A DNA stretch of 64,000 bases from Faeciplasma sp964650705 (GCA_964650705.1 CAZYUJ010000002.1:1-64000); one strand, 5' to 3'; shown: positions 43,399 through 52,545, numbered from the stretch's first letter. Notes: generated by a model from the letters alone, not told the origin. A program made the numbers and translations.

Positions 43399-43457
43399 AC
43401 GCATTTTTTAGCTGTTTGTCCATAAACTATACCGAAATATTTTTTCGGAGGTTGTTT

Positions 43458-44543
43458 ATGAATAACGGTTATGTAAATAAACTGATAGCGTGTTTCATAT
43501 GCTTGATGGTTGCGGCATCTTATCTTTGTATATATTCAAAAGCTGAAGGCGTTGATGTTTCAGCGAACTGTGCAATTCTCATCGAACCCGAAAGCGGTAA
43601 GGTGCTATACGCCAAAAATGCCGATAAATGCGTTCAGATGGCGAGCACGACGAAAATAATGTCAACGATTCTAGCGCTTGAGTCAGGTGACTTGGACGGC
43701 GAATTTGTTGTTGACACAAACGCTATCATGGTTGAAGGATCATCGATGGGACTTCGTCCCGGTGACGTTGTAACAAAGAGAATGCTTTGCTATGGAATGA
43801 TGCTTCCAAGCGGAAACGATGCCGCAAATGCTTCTGCTGTTGCAGTCGTAGGAGGTATTGAAGAATTTGTTGAGCTGATGAATGAAAAAGCATTGGAGAT
43901 CGGACTTGAAAGCACTCATTTTGTAACTCCGTCAGGGCTCGATGATGATACTAATGAGCATTATTCGACCGCGTATGATATGGCGAAGCTTACAGCGTAT
44001 GCGATGCAAAATGATGAATTCCGCGAGATATGCTCAACGAAGGAGATCAGCTTCAGCGTTGGCGAGGACCGAAGAGTTTGGCTCAGCAATTCTAACAAAC
44101 TTCTAAACACGTGCGACGGTTGCATAGGTGTTAAAACAGGATTTACAGACAAAGCCGGAAGATGCTTGATATCTGCTGTTGAGCGTGATGGTGTAACTTT
44201 GATATGCGTGACCTTGAATGCTCCGAATGACTGGCAGGATCACGAGGATTTATATGACTATGGCTTCAACGAGATCTCGACGTATAAGCTGGGCGGAATA
44301 TATATAAACATTCCCGCAGTAGGGGGAGAAAGTGACGTGGTCACTCTATATGCTGAAGAGGACGTTCTCGTGTTGCCCAAAACCGAGAATGTGATAATTA
44401 CGAAACAAATCATTGTTCCGAGATTCATATATGCCCCTGCTGATGTAGGTGCAGCAGTCGGAAGGATCGATTATTATTTTGACGGAAAACTGGTATTTTC
44501 GTCAGCTCTGACTCTGGCTGAAGATTTGATTGCTAAGGGTTAG
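43458..44543 (+). CDS. serine-type D-Ala-D-Ala carboxypeptidase (DacF-like PBP)
   Basis: 361 residues with a signal peptide (about 1-27). Active-site motifs: S-x-x-K as ASTTKI (about 60-65), SGN in PSGNDAAN (about 116-123), and KTG in VKTGFTDKAG (about 223-232). It trims peptidoglycan stem peptides outside the membrane. It has a C-terminal beta-rich domain as in DacF/PBP5. Start at 43458 follows CGGAGG. Neighbouring ytfJ and scpAB suggest a sporulation-linked or division role. Confidence 0.92.
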   Translation: MNNGYVNKLIACFICLMVAASYLCIYSKAEGVDVSANCAILIEPESGKVLYAKNADKCVQMASTTKIMSTILALESGDLDGEFVVDTNAIMVEGSSMGLRPGDVVTKRMLCYGMMLPSGNDAANASAVAVVGGIEEFVELMNEKALEIGLESTHFVTPSGLDDDTNEHYSTAYDMAKLTAYAMQNDEFREICSTKEISFSVGEDRRVWLSNSNKLLNTCDGCIGVKTGFTDKAGRCLISAVERDGVTLICVTLNAPNDWQDHEDLYDYGFNEISTYKLGGIYINIPAVGGESDVVTLYAEEDVLVLPKTENVIITKQIIVPRFIYAPADVGAAVGRIDYYFDGKLVFSSALTLAEDLIAKG

Positions 44544-44569
44544 CGACATTAACTGAAAGGACACAACAA

Positions 44570-45334
44570 ATGGAAGTAAGAGTACAAAAGATCATCGCTG
44601 AAAGCGGATACTGTTCTCGCAGAAAGGCAGAGGAGCTTATCTTAGAAAAGCGTGTTAAGATCAACGGAAGACCCTGTAATTTGGGCGATAAGGCTGATAA
44701 AGTAAAGGACATTATCAGCATTGACGGCGAGAATCTGTATATTGAAAGAAAGCGAAACCTTGTATATATAATGCTTAATAAGCCCAGAGGATACGTCACA
44801 ACGATGAGTGATGAAATGGGCAGAAGATGTGTTACGGACCTTTTGGAAGGCGTTGAGGAACGCGTTTTCCCGATCGGAAGACTTGACAGAAACTCTGAAG
44901 GATTGCTTCTTTTTACAAATGACGGTGATCTTGCAAATAAGATAATGCACCCAAGCTGTCATGTTTCAAAGACCTATCGTGTAACCGTTCATTCCGATGT
45001 CGATGAAGATCAGATCCTGGATCTGACAAACGGCGTTGTGATCGACGATCGAAAAACGCTTCCCGCTTCTGTTTCTGTATTGACGAAAGAGCCAGAAAGA
45101 ACTGTTTTACAGATTACGATCAAAGAGGGCAGAAACCGTCAGATCAGAAAAATGTGTGAGGCTGTCGGACTTGAGGTCGCAAGACTTAAGAGAACATCGG
45201 TCGGTCCCTTAAAGCTTGGCATGCTAAAGCCCGGAGCATGGCGTGAGCTCACATCACAAGAGCTTACAGCTTTACGCAATTCTATCGCGAAAGGAACTGA
45301 TACAGGTGCTTCAGATCGTAAAAAGAGAAGATAA
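44570..45334 (+). CDS. rluB: 23S rRNA pseudouridine synthase RluB type
   Basis: 254 residues. S4 RNA-binding domain (about 1-60: RVQKIIAESGYCSRRKAEEL), then the synthase domain with the catalytic Asp in GRLDRNSEGLLLFTNDG (about 104-120) and KTYRV, EGRNRQIRKM. It modifies 23S rRNA. The next gene starts inside its last 29 bases. Confidence 0.94.
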   Translation: MEVRVQKIIAESGYCSRRKAEELILEKRVKINGRPCNLGDKADKVKDIISIDGENLYIERKRNLVYIMLNKPRGYVTTMSDEMGRRCVTDLLEGVEERVFPIGRLDRNSEGLLLFTNDGDLANKIMHPSCHVSKTYRVTVHSDVDEDQILDLTNGVVIDDRKTLPASVSVLTKEPERTVLQITIKEGRNRQIRKMCEAVGLEVARLKRTSVGPLKLGMLKPGAWRELTSQELTALRNSIAKGTDTGASDRKKRR

Positions 45335-45680
45335 CACAGGATATGAAAATATCCTTTCAAGATTGGATATATCCGACATTTCAAAGGTTAAGATTTCGGA
45401 AGCAGTATCTGACAATGGCGTAGACGGCTACGTTGTGTATACGATGGGGGACGATTCAGTAACCTTATATGATGTTAATGCAAATGGCGATTTGATGTTG
45501 TGTGACGGTCTCGTCAGAAGTGCTTTGTTCCTTGCCGCGATGCGGGGGATAGAAAAAGCTGTTTTTGATCTTGCTGATAGAACCGATCTTTTAAAACTCA
45601 GATTTATCAGTGCCGACAGCAATGTACTTGAGCCGATAAGTGAAACGCTTTCCGGTTGTGAGCATTGCAAACACAAATGA
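45306..45680 (+). CDS. GNAT-like conserved protein, unknown substrate
   Basis: 124 residues from a GTG start at 45306 (AAAGGAAC upstream), overlapping rluB. The segment DGYVVYTMGDDSVTLYDVNA, then GDLMLCDGLVRSALFLAAMRGI, resembles strands 4-5 and helix 3 of a GNAT fold, but the usual acetyl-CoA loop is not clear. The C-terminus ends CEHCKHK, a possible metal site. I recall similar unnamed proteins in Clostridia; function unknown. Confidence 0.65.
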   Translation: MLQIVKREDNTGYENILSRLDISDISKVKISEAVSDNGVDGYVVYTMGDDSVTLYDVNANGDLMLCDGLVRSALFLAAMRGIEKAVFDLADRTDLLKLRFISADSNVLEPISETLSGCEHCKHK

Positions 45681-45707
45681 TTTTTCAAACGAGCGGAGGA
45701 CGTAATT

Positions 45708-47150
45708 ATGAACAACGTGAACTATACAATGCTTTGTGACTTTTATGAACTCACAATGGGAAGCGGATATTTTGAACAGGGATATAAGGACAAGATCTGC
45801 TATTTTGACGTGTTTTACAGACGTGTTCCCGACGGCGGCGGATTCGCTATCGCATGCGGTCTTGAACAGATAATTGACTATATAACCGATCTTCATTTTG
45901 ATGACAAAGACATTTCTTATCTCCGTGAAAAGAATATTTTCAGTGATGCATTTTTGGATTATCTCAAAGATTTTAAGTTCACAGGTGATATTTGGGCTGT
46001 ACCTGAGGGTACCGTTGTTTTCCCGAATGAACCGATAATGACAGTTCGTGCTCCTGCAATACAAGCTCAGCTTATTGAGACTTTTGTCTTACTCACAATA
46101 AATCACCAGTCGCTTATCGCTACAAAAGCCAACAGAATAGTCCGTGCAGCAAACGGACGTGCTATCTCCGAGTTTGGTTCCCGACGTGCTCACGGGCCTG
46201 ATGCTGCTGTATTGGGCGCTCGTGCTGCATATATCGGCGGATGTGTAGGAACTGCCTGCACATTGACTGATGAGGAATTCGGTGTTCCTGCGACCGGAAC
46301 TATGGCTCACGCATGGGTTCAGATGTTTGATTCCGAATATGAAGCCTTCAAAGCATATTGCGAGGTATATCCCAATTCCGCAACACTGCTCGTAGACACT
46401 TATAACGTGCTTAAAAGCGGCGTTCCAAACGCTATAAAAGTATTTGATGAAGTATTAAAGCCGAAGGGATGCAGACCTGTCGGAATTCGTCTTGACTCGG
46501 GTGATATTACATATCTCTCGAACCGCGCGAGACAGATGCTCGATGAAGCAGGATATCCTGACTGTAAGATCGTTGCTTCCAATTCGCTTGATGAATACTT
46601 AATTCGTGACATGCTTATGCAGGGCGCTAAGGTTGATCTGTTTGGATGCGGAGAGCGTCTTATCACATCAAAATCCTCTGCTGTTTTTGACGGTGTGTAT
46701 AAACTGGTTGCTGTTGAAAATGATGACGGAAGCATAACCCCGAAGATCAAGATCTCCGAAAATGTTCAAAAGATCACGAATCCTCACTTCAAGAAGGTAT
46801 ACAGATTCTATGACAATGTCAATCACAAGGCCATTGCTGATTTGATGTGTGTCAGCGACGAGGTTATTGACGATACAAAACCCATCGAGATCTTTGACCC
46901 TAACTTTGTTTGGAAGCGTCAGGTTCTTGAGAACTACACAGCTCGTGAGCTTTTGGTTCCGATATTCAAAAACGGCAAGTGTGTATACAATAAGCCTGAG
47001 CTCAAGGAGATCAGAGATCACTGTGCTCGTGAAGTAGCAACTATGTGGGAGGAAGTAACCCGATTTGAAAACCCACATGCTTATTACGTTGACCTCTCTC
47101 CGAAGCTCTGGAACATCAAGCATTCTCTTCTTTCTAATAGTTCAAAATAA
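45708..47150 (+). CDS. pncB: nicotinate phosphoribosyltransferase
   Basis: Makes nicotinate mononucleotide from nicotinate and PRPP in NAD salvage. 480 residues. N-terminal NYTMLCDFYELTMGSGYF, substrate-binding EFGSRRAHGPDAA (about 146-158, with the phosphorylated His), GTMAHAWVQMF and GIRLDSGDITYLS (about 260-272). CGGAGG site. A small membrane protein begins on its stop codon (TAATG). Confidence 0.95.
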   Translation: MNNVNYTMLCDFYELTMGSGYFEQGYKDKICYFDVFYRRVPDGGGFAIACGLEQIIDYITDLHFDDKDISYLREKNIFSDAFLDYLKDFKFTGDIWAVPEGTVVFPNEPIMTVRAPAIQAQLIETFVLLTINHQSLIATKANRIVRAANGRAISEFGSRRAHGPDAAVLGARAAYIGGCVGTACTLTDEEFGVPATGTMAHAWVQMFDSEYEAFKAYCEVYPNSATLLVDTYNVLKSGVPNAIKVFDEVLKPKGCRPVGIRLDSGDITYLSNRARQMLDEAGYPDCKIVASNSLDEYLIRDMLMQGAKVDLFGCGERLITSKSSAVFDGVYKLVAVENDDGSITPKIKISENVQKITNPHFKKVYRFYDNVNHKAIADLMCVSDEVIDDTKPIEIFDPNFVWKRQVLENYTARELLVPIFKNGKCVYNKPELKEIRDHCAREVATMWEEVTRFENPHAYYVDLSPKLWNIKHSLLSNSSK

Positions 47151-47692
47151 TGAAAAAAATAAGTTTTAACATAGCTCTCGGCGGAATAATATCTGCTCTG
47201 TGCGTACTTTTAATGTTCTTTGTAGCAGTATTTCCCGCGTTTTTATACGTATTGCCGATATTATGCGGACTGCTGTTGAGCATCGTATATTTTGAATGCG
47301 GGCTTAAGACCTCGCTGATATCATATGCATCCGTTGCACTGCTTTCGTTGATCATTTCGCCTGATAAAGAATCTGCTCTTTTGTTTACATCCTTTTTCGG
47401 ATATTACCCGATAGCAAAGATATATATCGACAGAATAAATCATCGTGTGATCAGAATGCTTATAAAATTCGTTCTGTTTAATGTGTCCGTTATAGCTTCA
47501 TATTTTGTGTTGATCGCTGTGTTTGGAATTGTTGATATTTCGGATTTCGGCAGCGATCTTGAGAAATACGGTCTTATTATATTGCTTATACTTGGCAATA
47601 TCGTTATGGCTGTGTATGATGTAGCTACAAAGATGGTAACCGCAAAATATTTGCTCGAATGGCGAAAGAAGTTTTTCAAAAACAGCAGATAG
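47150..47692 (+). CDS. multi-pass membrane protein, possible ECF transporter S component
   Basis: 180 residues with five to six hydrophobic segments and short loops, the size and shape of ECF-type substrate-binding subunits. The N-terminal ALGGIISALCVLLMFF helix is typical of that group. It starts on the last base of the pncB stop, so co-translation is likely. If the ECF reading is right, niacin is the obvious ligand to test. No ECF ATPase or T subunit is in the window. Family uncertain. Confidence 0.6.
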   Translation: MKKISFNIALGGIISALCVLLMFFVAVFPAFLYVLPILCGLLLSIVYFECGLKTSLISYASVALLSLIISPDKESALLFTSFFGYYPIAKIYIDRINHRVIRMLIKFVLFNVSVIASYFVLIAVFGIVDISDFGSDLEKYGLIILLILGNIVMAVYDVATKMVTAKYLLEWRKKFFKNSR

Positions 47693-47715
47693 CCATATCT
47701 CATGAGGAGGTGCAA

Positions 47716-48411
47716 ATGAATACAAATCACAAAAAGGCAGCAAAGATCGTCTCCTTTATTGTCCTCGCTGCGGTAATAATATTCCTTACTATTGTTTGTA
47801 TACCTCTCGTAAAAATGCTCTCATCGGAAGAGGGGAGACTTGAGCTTCAGGCCATGATCGAAGCTGACCTTGCTTGGGGAATCGTGATATATCTCGTTTT
47901 ACAGATCCTTCAGGTTTTGATTGCAATCATTCCCGGTGGGGTCATTCAGATCCTCGGAGGAGTCTTATTCGGCGGAGTTTGGGGAACATTTTTGTGCATC
48001 GGCGGAATCCTTCTCGGCACAGTTATCGTATATGTGCTCGTTAAGAAATTCGGCAAACCTCTCGTAGAGGCATTCTTTGACGAAAAAGTTGTAACGAAGT
48101 TCAGCTTTTTACAGGATTCAAAAAAACTCGAGCTGGCGATATTCATCTTATTCCTCATTCCCGGAATCCCAAAAGACCTATTGACGTATGTTGCTCCTTT
48201 GACAAAAATCAAAATGAGTAGCTTTCTCGTCCTCTCAACACTTGCACGCATCCCCGCGATCATTATGTCGACTGTGTTCGGCTCAACTCTCAGTAACGGC
48301 AACATAGTTGCTGCCATTATAATATTTGCAATTGTCGCATGCTTGGGAATTGTGGGCATTTTGTATAAAGATAGGTGGCTAAATTCGCTAAGAAATTTAA
48401 AAAGAAAATAG
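47716..48411 (+). CDS. TVP38/TMEM64 (DedA-superfamily) membrane protein
   Basis: 231 residues with about six hydrophobic segments. Family core IPGGVIQILGGVLFGGVWGTF (near 77-97), with a later FLIPGIPKDLLTY motif (about 151-163) that matches the SNARE-associated domain. Homologues are lipid scramblases or transporters in some bacteria; the role here is unknown. Start at 47716 behind GAGGAGGTG; it overlaps nothing. Confidence 0.85.
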   Translation: MNTNHKKAAKIVSFIVLAAVIIFLTIVCIPLVKMLSSEEGRLELQAMIEADLAWGIVIYLVLQILQVLIAIIPGGVIQILGGVLFGGVWGTFLCIGGILLGTVIVYVLVKKFGKPLVEAFFDEKVVTKFSFLQDSKKLELAIFILFLIPGIPKDLLTYVAPLTKIKMSSFLVLSTLARIPAIIMSTVFGSTLSNGNIVAAIIIFAIVACLGIVGILYKDRWLNSLRNLKRK

Positions 48412-48421
48412 CAATTTGCTC

Positions 48422-48450
48422 TTGACATTGCGCTTAAGCGATGATATAAT
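48422..48450 (+). promoter_or_regulatory. tRNA promoter with palindromic spacer
   Basis: -35 TTGACA (48422-48427), 17-base spacer, -10 TATAAT (48445-48450), both perfect. The spacer holds the palindrome CGCTTAAGCG (48431-48440). The octamer GCTTAAGC recurs at 48461-48468, just after the expected start point. The two centres are 29 bases apart. Confidence 0.8.
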
Positions 48451-48478
48451 AATGTTTGTTGCTTAAGCGTATTCAAAT

Positions 48479-48552
<74 letters not shown>

Positions 48553-48554
48553 AT

Positions 48555-48631
<77 letters not shown>

Positions 48632-48637
48632 TAAAAA

Positions 48638-48666
48638 ACCGAGTCCGTTACGGATTCGGTTTTTTA
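48638..48666 (+). terminator. terminator of the tRNA-Gly/tRNA-Arg unit
   Basis: Ten-bp stem (48638-48647 with 48651-48660, one G-T), three-base loop, T run 48660-48665. Confidence 0.9.
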
Positions 48667-48713
48667 TTTTTCCTTAATTCAATTCTATTTTAAATATTAA
48701 TTCATTTCAAATA

Positions 48714-48742
48714 TTGCAATTACAGCGTCAAAATGTTATTAT
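48714..48742 (+). promoter_or_regulatory. promoter of the GH3 gene
   Basis: -35 TTGCAA (48714-48719), 17-base spacer, -10 TATTAT (48737-48742). Confidence 0.6.
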
Positions 48743-48777
48743 TAATTTATTATGAATCCGCAAAGGAGATATTCTTT

Positions 48778-51120
48778 ATGATCAAATGGCAAAGATTAAA
48801 ATATTTACACGGATTGCCTCTTGGCGAAGACGGCAGACGTATCACTGGTTCACAAAAACACATAGACCTTTCTCGTGAGGCTGCCTGTGAGGGTATGGTG
48901 CTCCTCAAGAACAGCAATTCGCTCTTGCCTTTGAAGAAAGGATCCCGTGTGGCTCTTTTCGGCAAAGCAAGCGCTGACTATGTCAAAGGCGGCGGAGGAA
49001 GCGGCGATGTAACCGTTGCGTATACTCGCAATCTTTGCGATGCTATGGAGATTAAAGAGAAAGAAAACAAGATCAGAGTTTTCTCAGATCTGAGTAACTA
49101 TTATCGTAAGGAAGTCAAAAGACAGTATGCTTCGGGTGCAAATCCCGGCGGTACTCATGAGGCTGAAGTTCCCGAAGAACTTTTGTCCAGAGCCAAGGCT
49201 TTTTCTGATGTTGCAATTATAAGCATATGCAGATTTTCTTGGGAAGGCGGCGACAGAAAGGGAATCAAGGGCGACGGCGACTTCTATCTGACAGAGGCAG
49301 AAGAAAAAATGGTCAAGACCGTTACTGACAACTTCGATCATGTTGTTGTCGTGCTTAATGTCGGCGGAATGGTAGATACATCGTGGTTTAAGGATAATGA
49401 CAGAATTGAAGCCGTTTTGCTTGCATGGCAGGCCGGTATGGAAGGCGGACTTGCCGAAGCTGATATCCTTTGCGGTGATGCCAACCCCTCCGGAAAGCTG
49501 ACGGATACATTTGCTTCCTGCTTTGACGATTATCCTTCCTCATATAACTTCAATGATTCTGAGGATTACGCAGAATATACAGACGACATATATGTTGGCT
49601 ATCGCTATTTTGAAACGATTCCCAACGCTCAGAAATCAGTTAACTATCCTTTTGGTTATGGTTTGTCATATACAACATTCGATGTGACTGCTGAGTCATC
49701 TTGCGAATGTAACGGCATCGTCACTATCAATGCAAAAGTAAGAAACACAGGTTCCGTTGCCGGAAAAGAAGTTGTTCAGGTTTATTACACCGCACCGCAG
49801 GGCGTTTTGGGCAAGCCCAAATATCAACTGTGCGCATTTACAAAGACAGATCTGCTCGCACCCGGTGAATGCAGGATCCTTTCGCTTATATTCAATATAA
49901 ACGAAATGGCATCGTTTGATGACAAGGGCGTTATTTGCAGATCGGCAATGGTTCTTGAAAAAGGCGATTATAAGATCTATGTCGGTGATTCGGTAGAGAA
50001 TCTTGTAAAGGCATATACTTTTACACTTGAAAAGGATATTGTCACCGAACAGCTTCATTCGTATTGTGCGCCCAAAAAGCTGACAAAGCGTCTTTTACCG
50101 GATGGCAGCTATGAAGAATGCGCAACAGGTGAGTATGATACTCACAATGTCAATACAGACGGTTGGTCCAAATACAATTCGTGGTGCTTTACGGACTCAC
50201 AGATCGACAGAAGAAACGTAGCTTCGCCCGAAGACAGAATATATTTAGAGCAAGTCGCAAACGGAAATAAAACTCTGGATGAGTTTATGGCTCAGCTTTC
50301 TGATGATGACCTCATCGATCTTTGCGGAGGCAGACCTAACATTGGTCTTAGCAATACATTCTGTTGGGGAGATCTTGCGAACTTCGGCGTACCTTCCTGT
50401 GCAACTGCTGACGGCCCTGCCGGCTTGCGTGTTGACTGGTTCACAGGTGTTACAACAACTGCTTGGCCGTGTGCTACAATGCTTGCCTGCACTTGGAATA
50501 CCGACCTCGTTGAGCAAGTCGGCGCCGCAGGAGCATTGGAGCTCAGAGAAAACAATTTCGCGATCTGGCTTACTCCCGCAATGAATATTCATAGAAGCCC
50601 CCTTTGCGGAAGAAACTTCGAATACTATTCCGAAGATCCCTATGTAACCGGTAAAATGGCTGCAGCAATGATAAGAGGCATTCAGTCTCAGCGCATAGCT
50701 GCCTCCGCAAAGCACTTTGCGTGTAACAACAAGGAAACAAACCGTAAACAGAGTGACTCCAGAGTGTCTGAAAGAGCACTGCGTGAGATCTACTTGCGCG
50801 GATTCGAGATCGCTGTTAAAGAAGCTCAGCCTTGGTCTATAATGACCTCATATAATATTATCAACGGTACTTTGGCTGTTGAAAACAAGGAGCTTATAAC
50901 CGGTATTCTGCGTGAGGAATGGGGATTCGAGGGCGCGGTTACCTCGGATTGGGACACATATGGCGAGCACTATCGTGAAGCATTAGCAGGTAACGATATC
51001 AAGATGCCTGTCGGCTCAAGCGGAAGACTTAAGGATGCCCTTGATGCAGGATATATCTCCCATGAGGACATCTATGCTTGCGCTAAGAGAGTTTTGGAGC
51101 TTATTCTTAAGTTCGACTGA
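48778..51120 (+). CDS. GH3 beta-glucosidase-type enzyme with inverted domain order
   Basis: 780 residues, no signal peptide, so probably cytoplasmic. The usual GH3 C-terminal sandwich comes first (about 25-260, with VALFGKASADYVKGGGGSGDV). A fibronectin-III-like domain follows (about 310-400). The TIM-barrel catalytic domain is last (about 480-775). The nucleophile Asp is in VTSDWDTYG (D about 724), and SAKHFACNNKETNR is the substrate-binding KHF motif. This reversed order is known from Ruminococcus albus and Butyrivibrio enzymes. Substrate likely beta-glucosides or cello-oligosaccharides. Start at 48778 behind AAGGAGA. Confidence 0.9.
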   Translation: MIKWQRLKYLHGLPLGEDGRRITGSQKHIDLSREAACEGMVLLKNSNSLLPLKKGSRVALFGKASADYVKGGGGSGDVTVAYTRNLCDAMEIKEKENKIRVFSDLSNYYRKEVKRQYASGANPGGTHEAEVPEELLSRAKAFSDVAIISICRFSWEGGDRKGIKGDGDFYLTEAEEKMVKTVTDNFDHVVVVLNVGGMVDTSWFKDNDRIEAVLLAWQAGMEGGLAEADILCGDANPSGKLTDTFASCFDDYPSSYNFNDSEDYAEYTDDIYVGYRYFETIPNAQKSVNYPFGYGLSYTTFDVTAESSCECNGIVTINAKVRNTGSVAGKEVVQVYYTAPQGVLGKPKYQLCAFTKTDLLAPGECRILSLIFNINEMASFDDKGVICRSAMVLEKGDYKIYVGDSVENLVKAYTFTLEKDIVTEQLHSYCAPKKLTKRLLPDGSYEECATGEYDTHNVNTDGWSKYNSWCFTDSQIDRRNVASPEDRIYLEQVANGNKTLDEFMAQLSDDDLIDLCGGRPNIGLSNTFCWGDLANFGVPSCATADGPAGLRVDWFTGVTTTAWPCATMLACTWNTDLVEQVGAAGALELRENNFAIWLTPAMNIHRSPLCGRNFEYYSEDPYVTGKMAAAMIRGIQSQRIAASAKHFACNNKETNRKQSDSRVSERALREIYLRGFEIAVKEAQPWSIMTSYNIINGTLAVENKELITGILREEWGFEGAVTSDWDTYGEHYREALAGNDIKMPVGSSGRLKDALDAGYISHEDIYACAKRVLELILKFD

Positions 51121-51140
51121 TGAACTCTGCAAATTATTTT

Positions 51141-51168
51141 AATCGGCACAAATTCTGTGCCGATTTTT
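51141..51168 (+). terminator. terminator of the GH3 gene
   Basis: Perfect 10-bp stem AATCGGCACA/TGTGCCGATT (51141-51150 and 51156-51165) with a T run to 51168. Confidence 0.9.
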
Positions 51169-51243
51169 CTTTTGCAACACACTTTGACATTTTGCGCTCA
51201 TAACTTTGTGTATCCTTTGATTAAAGACAAAGGAGGTGCAAAT

Positions 51244-51465
51244 ATGTCAACAAAATACATTATGATCTCACAAGTGCGATGTTACGAAGGAAAATACTAT
51301 GCCGTGTACGGTATAGAAGCAGTAGGGGACACACCTATCAAAATTCATGACATTACTACAGACAAAGATAAGTTAATGAAAATGATAGAGAAGCTCAATC
51401 GAAATATGCTGTCTGAAATACATATTAAGGATATCTGTGACGACTTTTTAGTGTATAATTCTTGA
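51244..51465 (+). CDS. small unrecognised protein (73 aa)
   Basis: Real gene by its AAAGGAGGTG site and codon pattern. Beginning MSTKYIMISQ, it has an alternating hydrophobic strand (YYAVYGIEAV) and acidic helices (KDKLMKMIEKLNRN). Start set at 51244; an in-frame ATG at 51157 has no ribosome site. A TTGACA at 51184-51189 lies upstream but without a good -10. No family recognised. Confidence 0.65.
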   Translation: MSTKYIMISQVRCYEGKYYAVYGIEAVGDTPIKIHDITTDKDKLMKMIEKLNRNMLSEIHIKDICDDFLVYNS

Positions 51466-51490
51466 CCGCCGACGGAATTACGGCTATAAT
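51462..51490 (+). promoter_or_regulatory. promoter of the esterase gene
   Basis: -35 TTGACC (51462-51467) overlaps the stop codon of the preceding small gene; 17-base spacer; -10 TATAAT (51485-51490). Confidence 0.7.
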
Positions 51491-51517
51491 CTTCTTATAA
51501 ACAAAAGGAGATCTGTC

Positions 51518-52282
51518 ATGGAAGTATTGAATATTATTTTAAAAGAAGAGCGAAATGTTAAGCTCACAGCATATATTCAACCGATAAGCGGAGAATATTG
51601 GGGGATGACAAAGCGCCCAGCGATGATAATTCTCCCCGGCGGCGGATATGAATACTGTTCCTCGAGAGAGGCGGATCCTGTGGCTTTTCCTTATCTTCAA
51701 GCCGGTTATCAAGTATTTGTTCTCTACTATTCAGTAAAGGAACACGCAACATGGCCTAATCCGTTGGACGACTATGATCAGGCATTAGACCTGATCAAAT
51801 CAAAAGCTGATGAGTGGCATATTGATACGGACAGGACCGCTGTGATCGGCTTCTCCGCGGGCGGGCATTTAGCTGCTTGTGTGGCTACGTCCGCAAAAAA
51901 TAAGCCAAAGGCTTGTATTTTGGGATATCCCGTTATTGACGAGGAAACTACTCATACATATAACAAAAACGCACCTGATGCGTCAATTCTTGTCGATTCA
52001 AATACCTGTCCGTGCTTTGTATTCGCATCTACTACTGACGGTTTAGTTAAGATAGGGAATTCTATTAAATTTATTGACGCACTTTCAAAACACAGCGTAC
52101 CGTTTGAATCCCATTTCTATGCTTTTGCAAATCACGGCTTCTCAACATGTGATTCTCAGATACAAAACCGCACATGGATCTGCACTCGCACTCCTAATTG
52201 GGTTCGTGACAGCATCGAGTGGCTGAAAGATACGGTTGGCGATTTCAAAGACGGTGTATTGACGGACAGATATTGGTGGTAA
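51518..52282 (+). CDS. alpha/beta hydrolase, esterase/acetylxylan esterase-like
   Basis: 254 residues. Oxyanion motif LPGGGYEYCS (about 39-48) and nucleophile elbow GFSAGGHLAA (Ser about 109); the His is probably in ANHGFS (about 208-213), and an Asp in TTDGLV. No signal peptide. The pattern matches BD-FAE-like carbohydrate esterases. It stands two genes from the GH3, so a role in plant glycan use is possible. AAAGGAGA site. Confidence 0.83.
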   Translation: MEVLNIILKEERNVKLTAYIQPISGEYWGMTKRPAMIILPGGGYEYCSSREADPVAFPYLQAGYQVFVLYYSVKEHATWPNPLDDYDQALDLIKSKADEWHIDTDRTAVIGFSAGGHLAACVATSAKNKPKACILGYPVIDEETTHTYNKNAPDASILVDSNTCPCFVFASTTDGLVKIGNSIKFIDALSKHSVPFESHFYAFANHGFSTCDSQIQNRTWICTRTPNWVRDSIEWLKDTVGDFKDGVLTDRYWW

Positions 52283-52312
52283 AACAAATTTAAACTTTTT
52301 TCGATTTTGCTA

Positions 52313-52341
52313 TTGATTTTTGTTTTTACATGTGCTATAAT
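52313..52341 (+). promoter_or_regulatory. tRNA-His promoter
   Basis: -35 TTGATT (52313-52318), 17-base spacer, -10 TATAAT (52336-52341). The short leader before the tRNA carries a GCGGCT/AGCCGC hairpin (52349-52365). Confidence 0.75.
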
Positions 52342-52371
52342 AGCACTCGCGGCTGGGAAAGCCGCACATAT

Positions 52372-52449
52372 GGTGGGTATAGCGTAGTTGGTTAACGCGT
52401 TAGATTGTGGTTCTAAAGACCGTCGGTTCGAGTCCGACTATCCACCCCA
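52372..52449 (+). tRNA. tRNA-His(GTG)
   Basis: Acceptor GTGGGTA/TATCCAC with an extra G at -1 (52372) opposite discriminator C (52446), the hallmark of tRNA-His. Anticodon stem TTAGA/TCTAA, loop TTGTGGT, anticodon GTG. CCA encoded (52447-52449). Confidence 0.97.
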
Positions 52450-52450
52450 G

Positions 52451-52483
52451 AAAAGACTGTACATAAAAGTGCAGTCTTTTTTA
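52451..52483 (+). terminator. terminator of tRNA-His
   Basis: AAAAGACTG/CAGTCTTTT stem (52451-52459, 52472-52480), extendable to 12 bp, with T residues to 52483. The DNA from here to 52545 shows nothing recognised. Confidence 0.85.
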
Positions 52484-52545
52484 TTTTGATTATTTGCAAG
52501 GAATATATTACCGCTAAATATATTCTTAAATTTCTCCATTATCCC

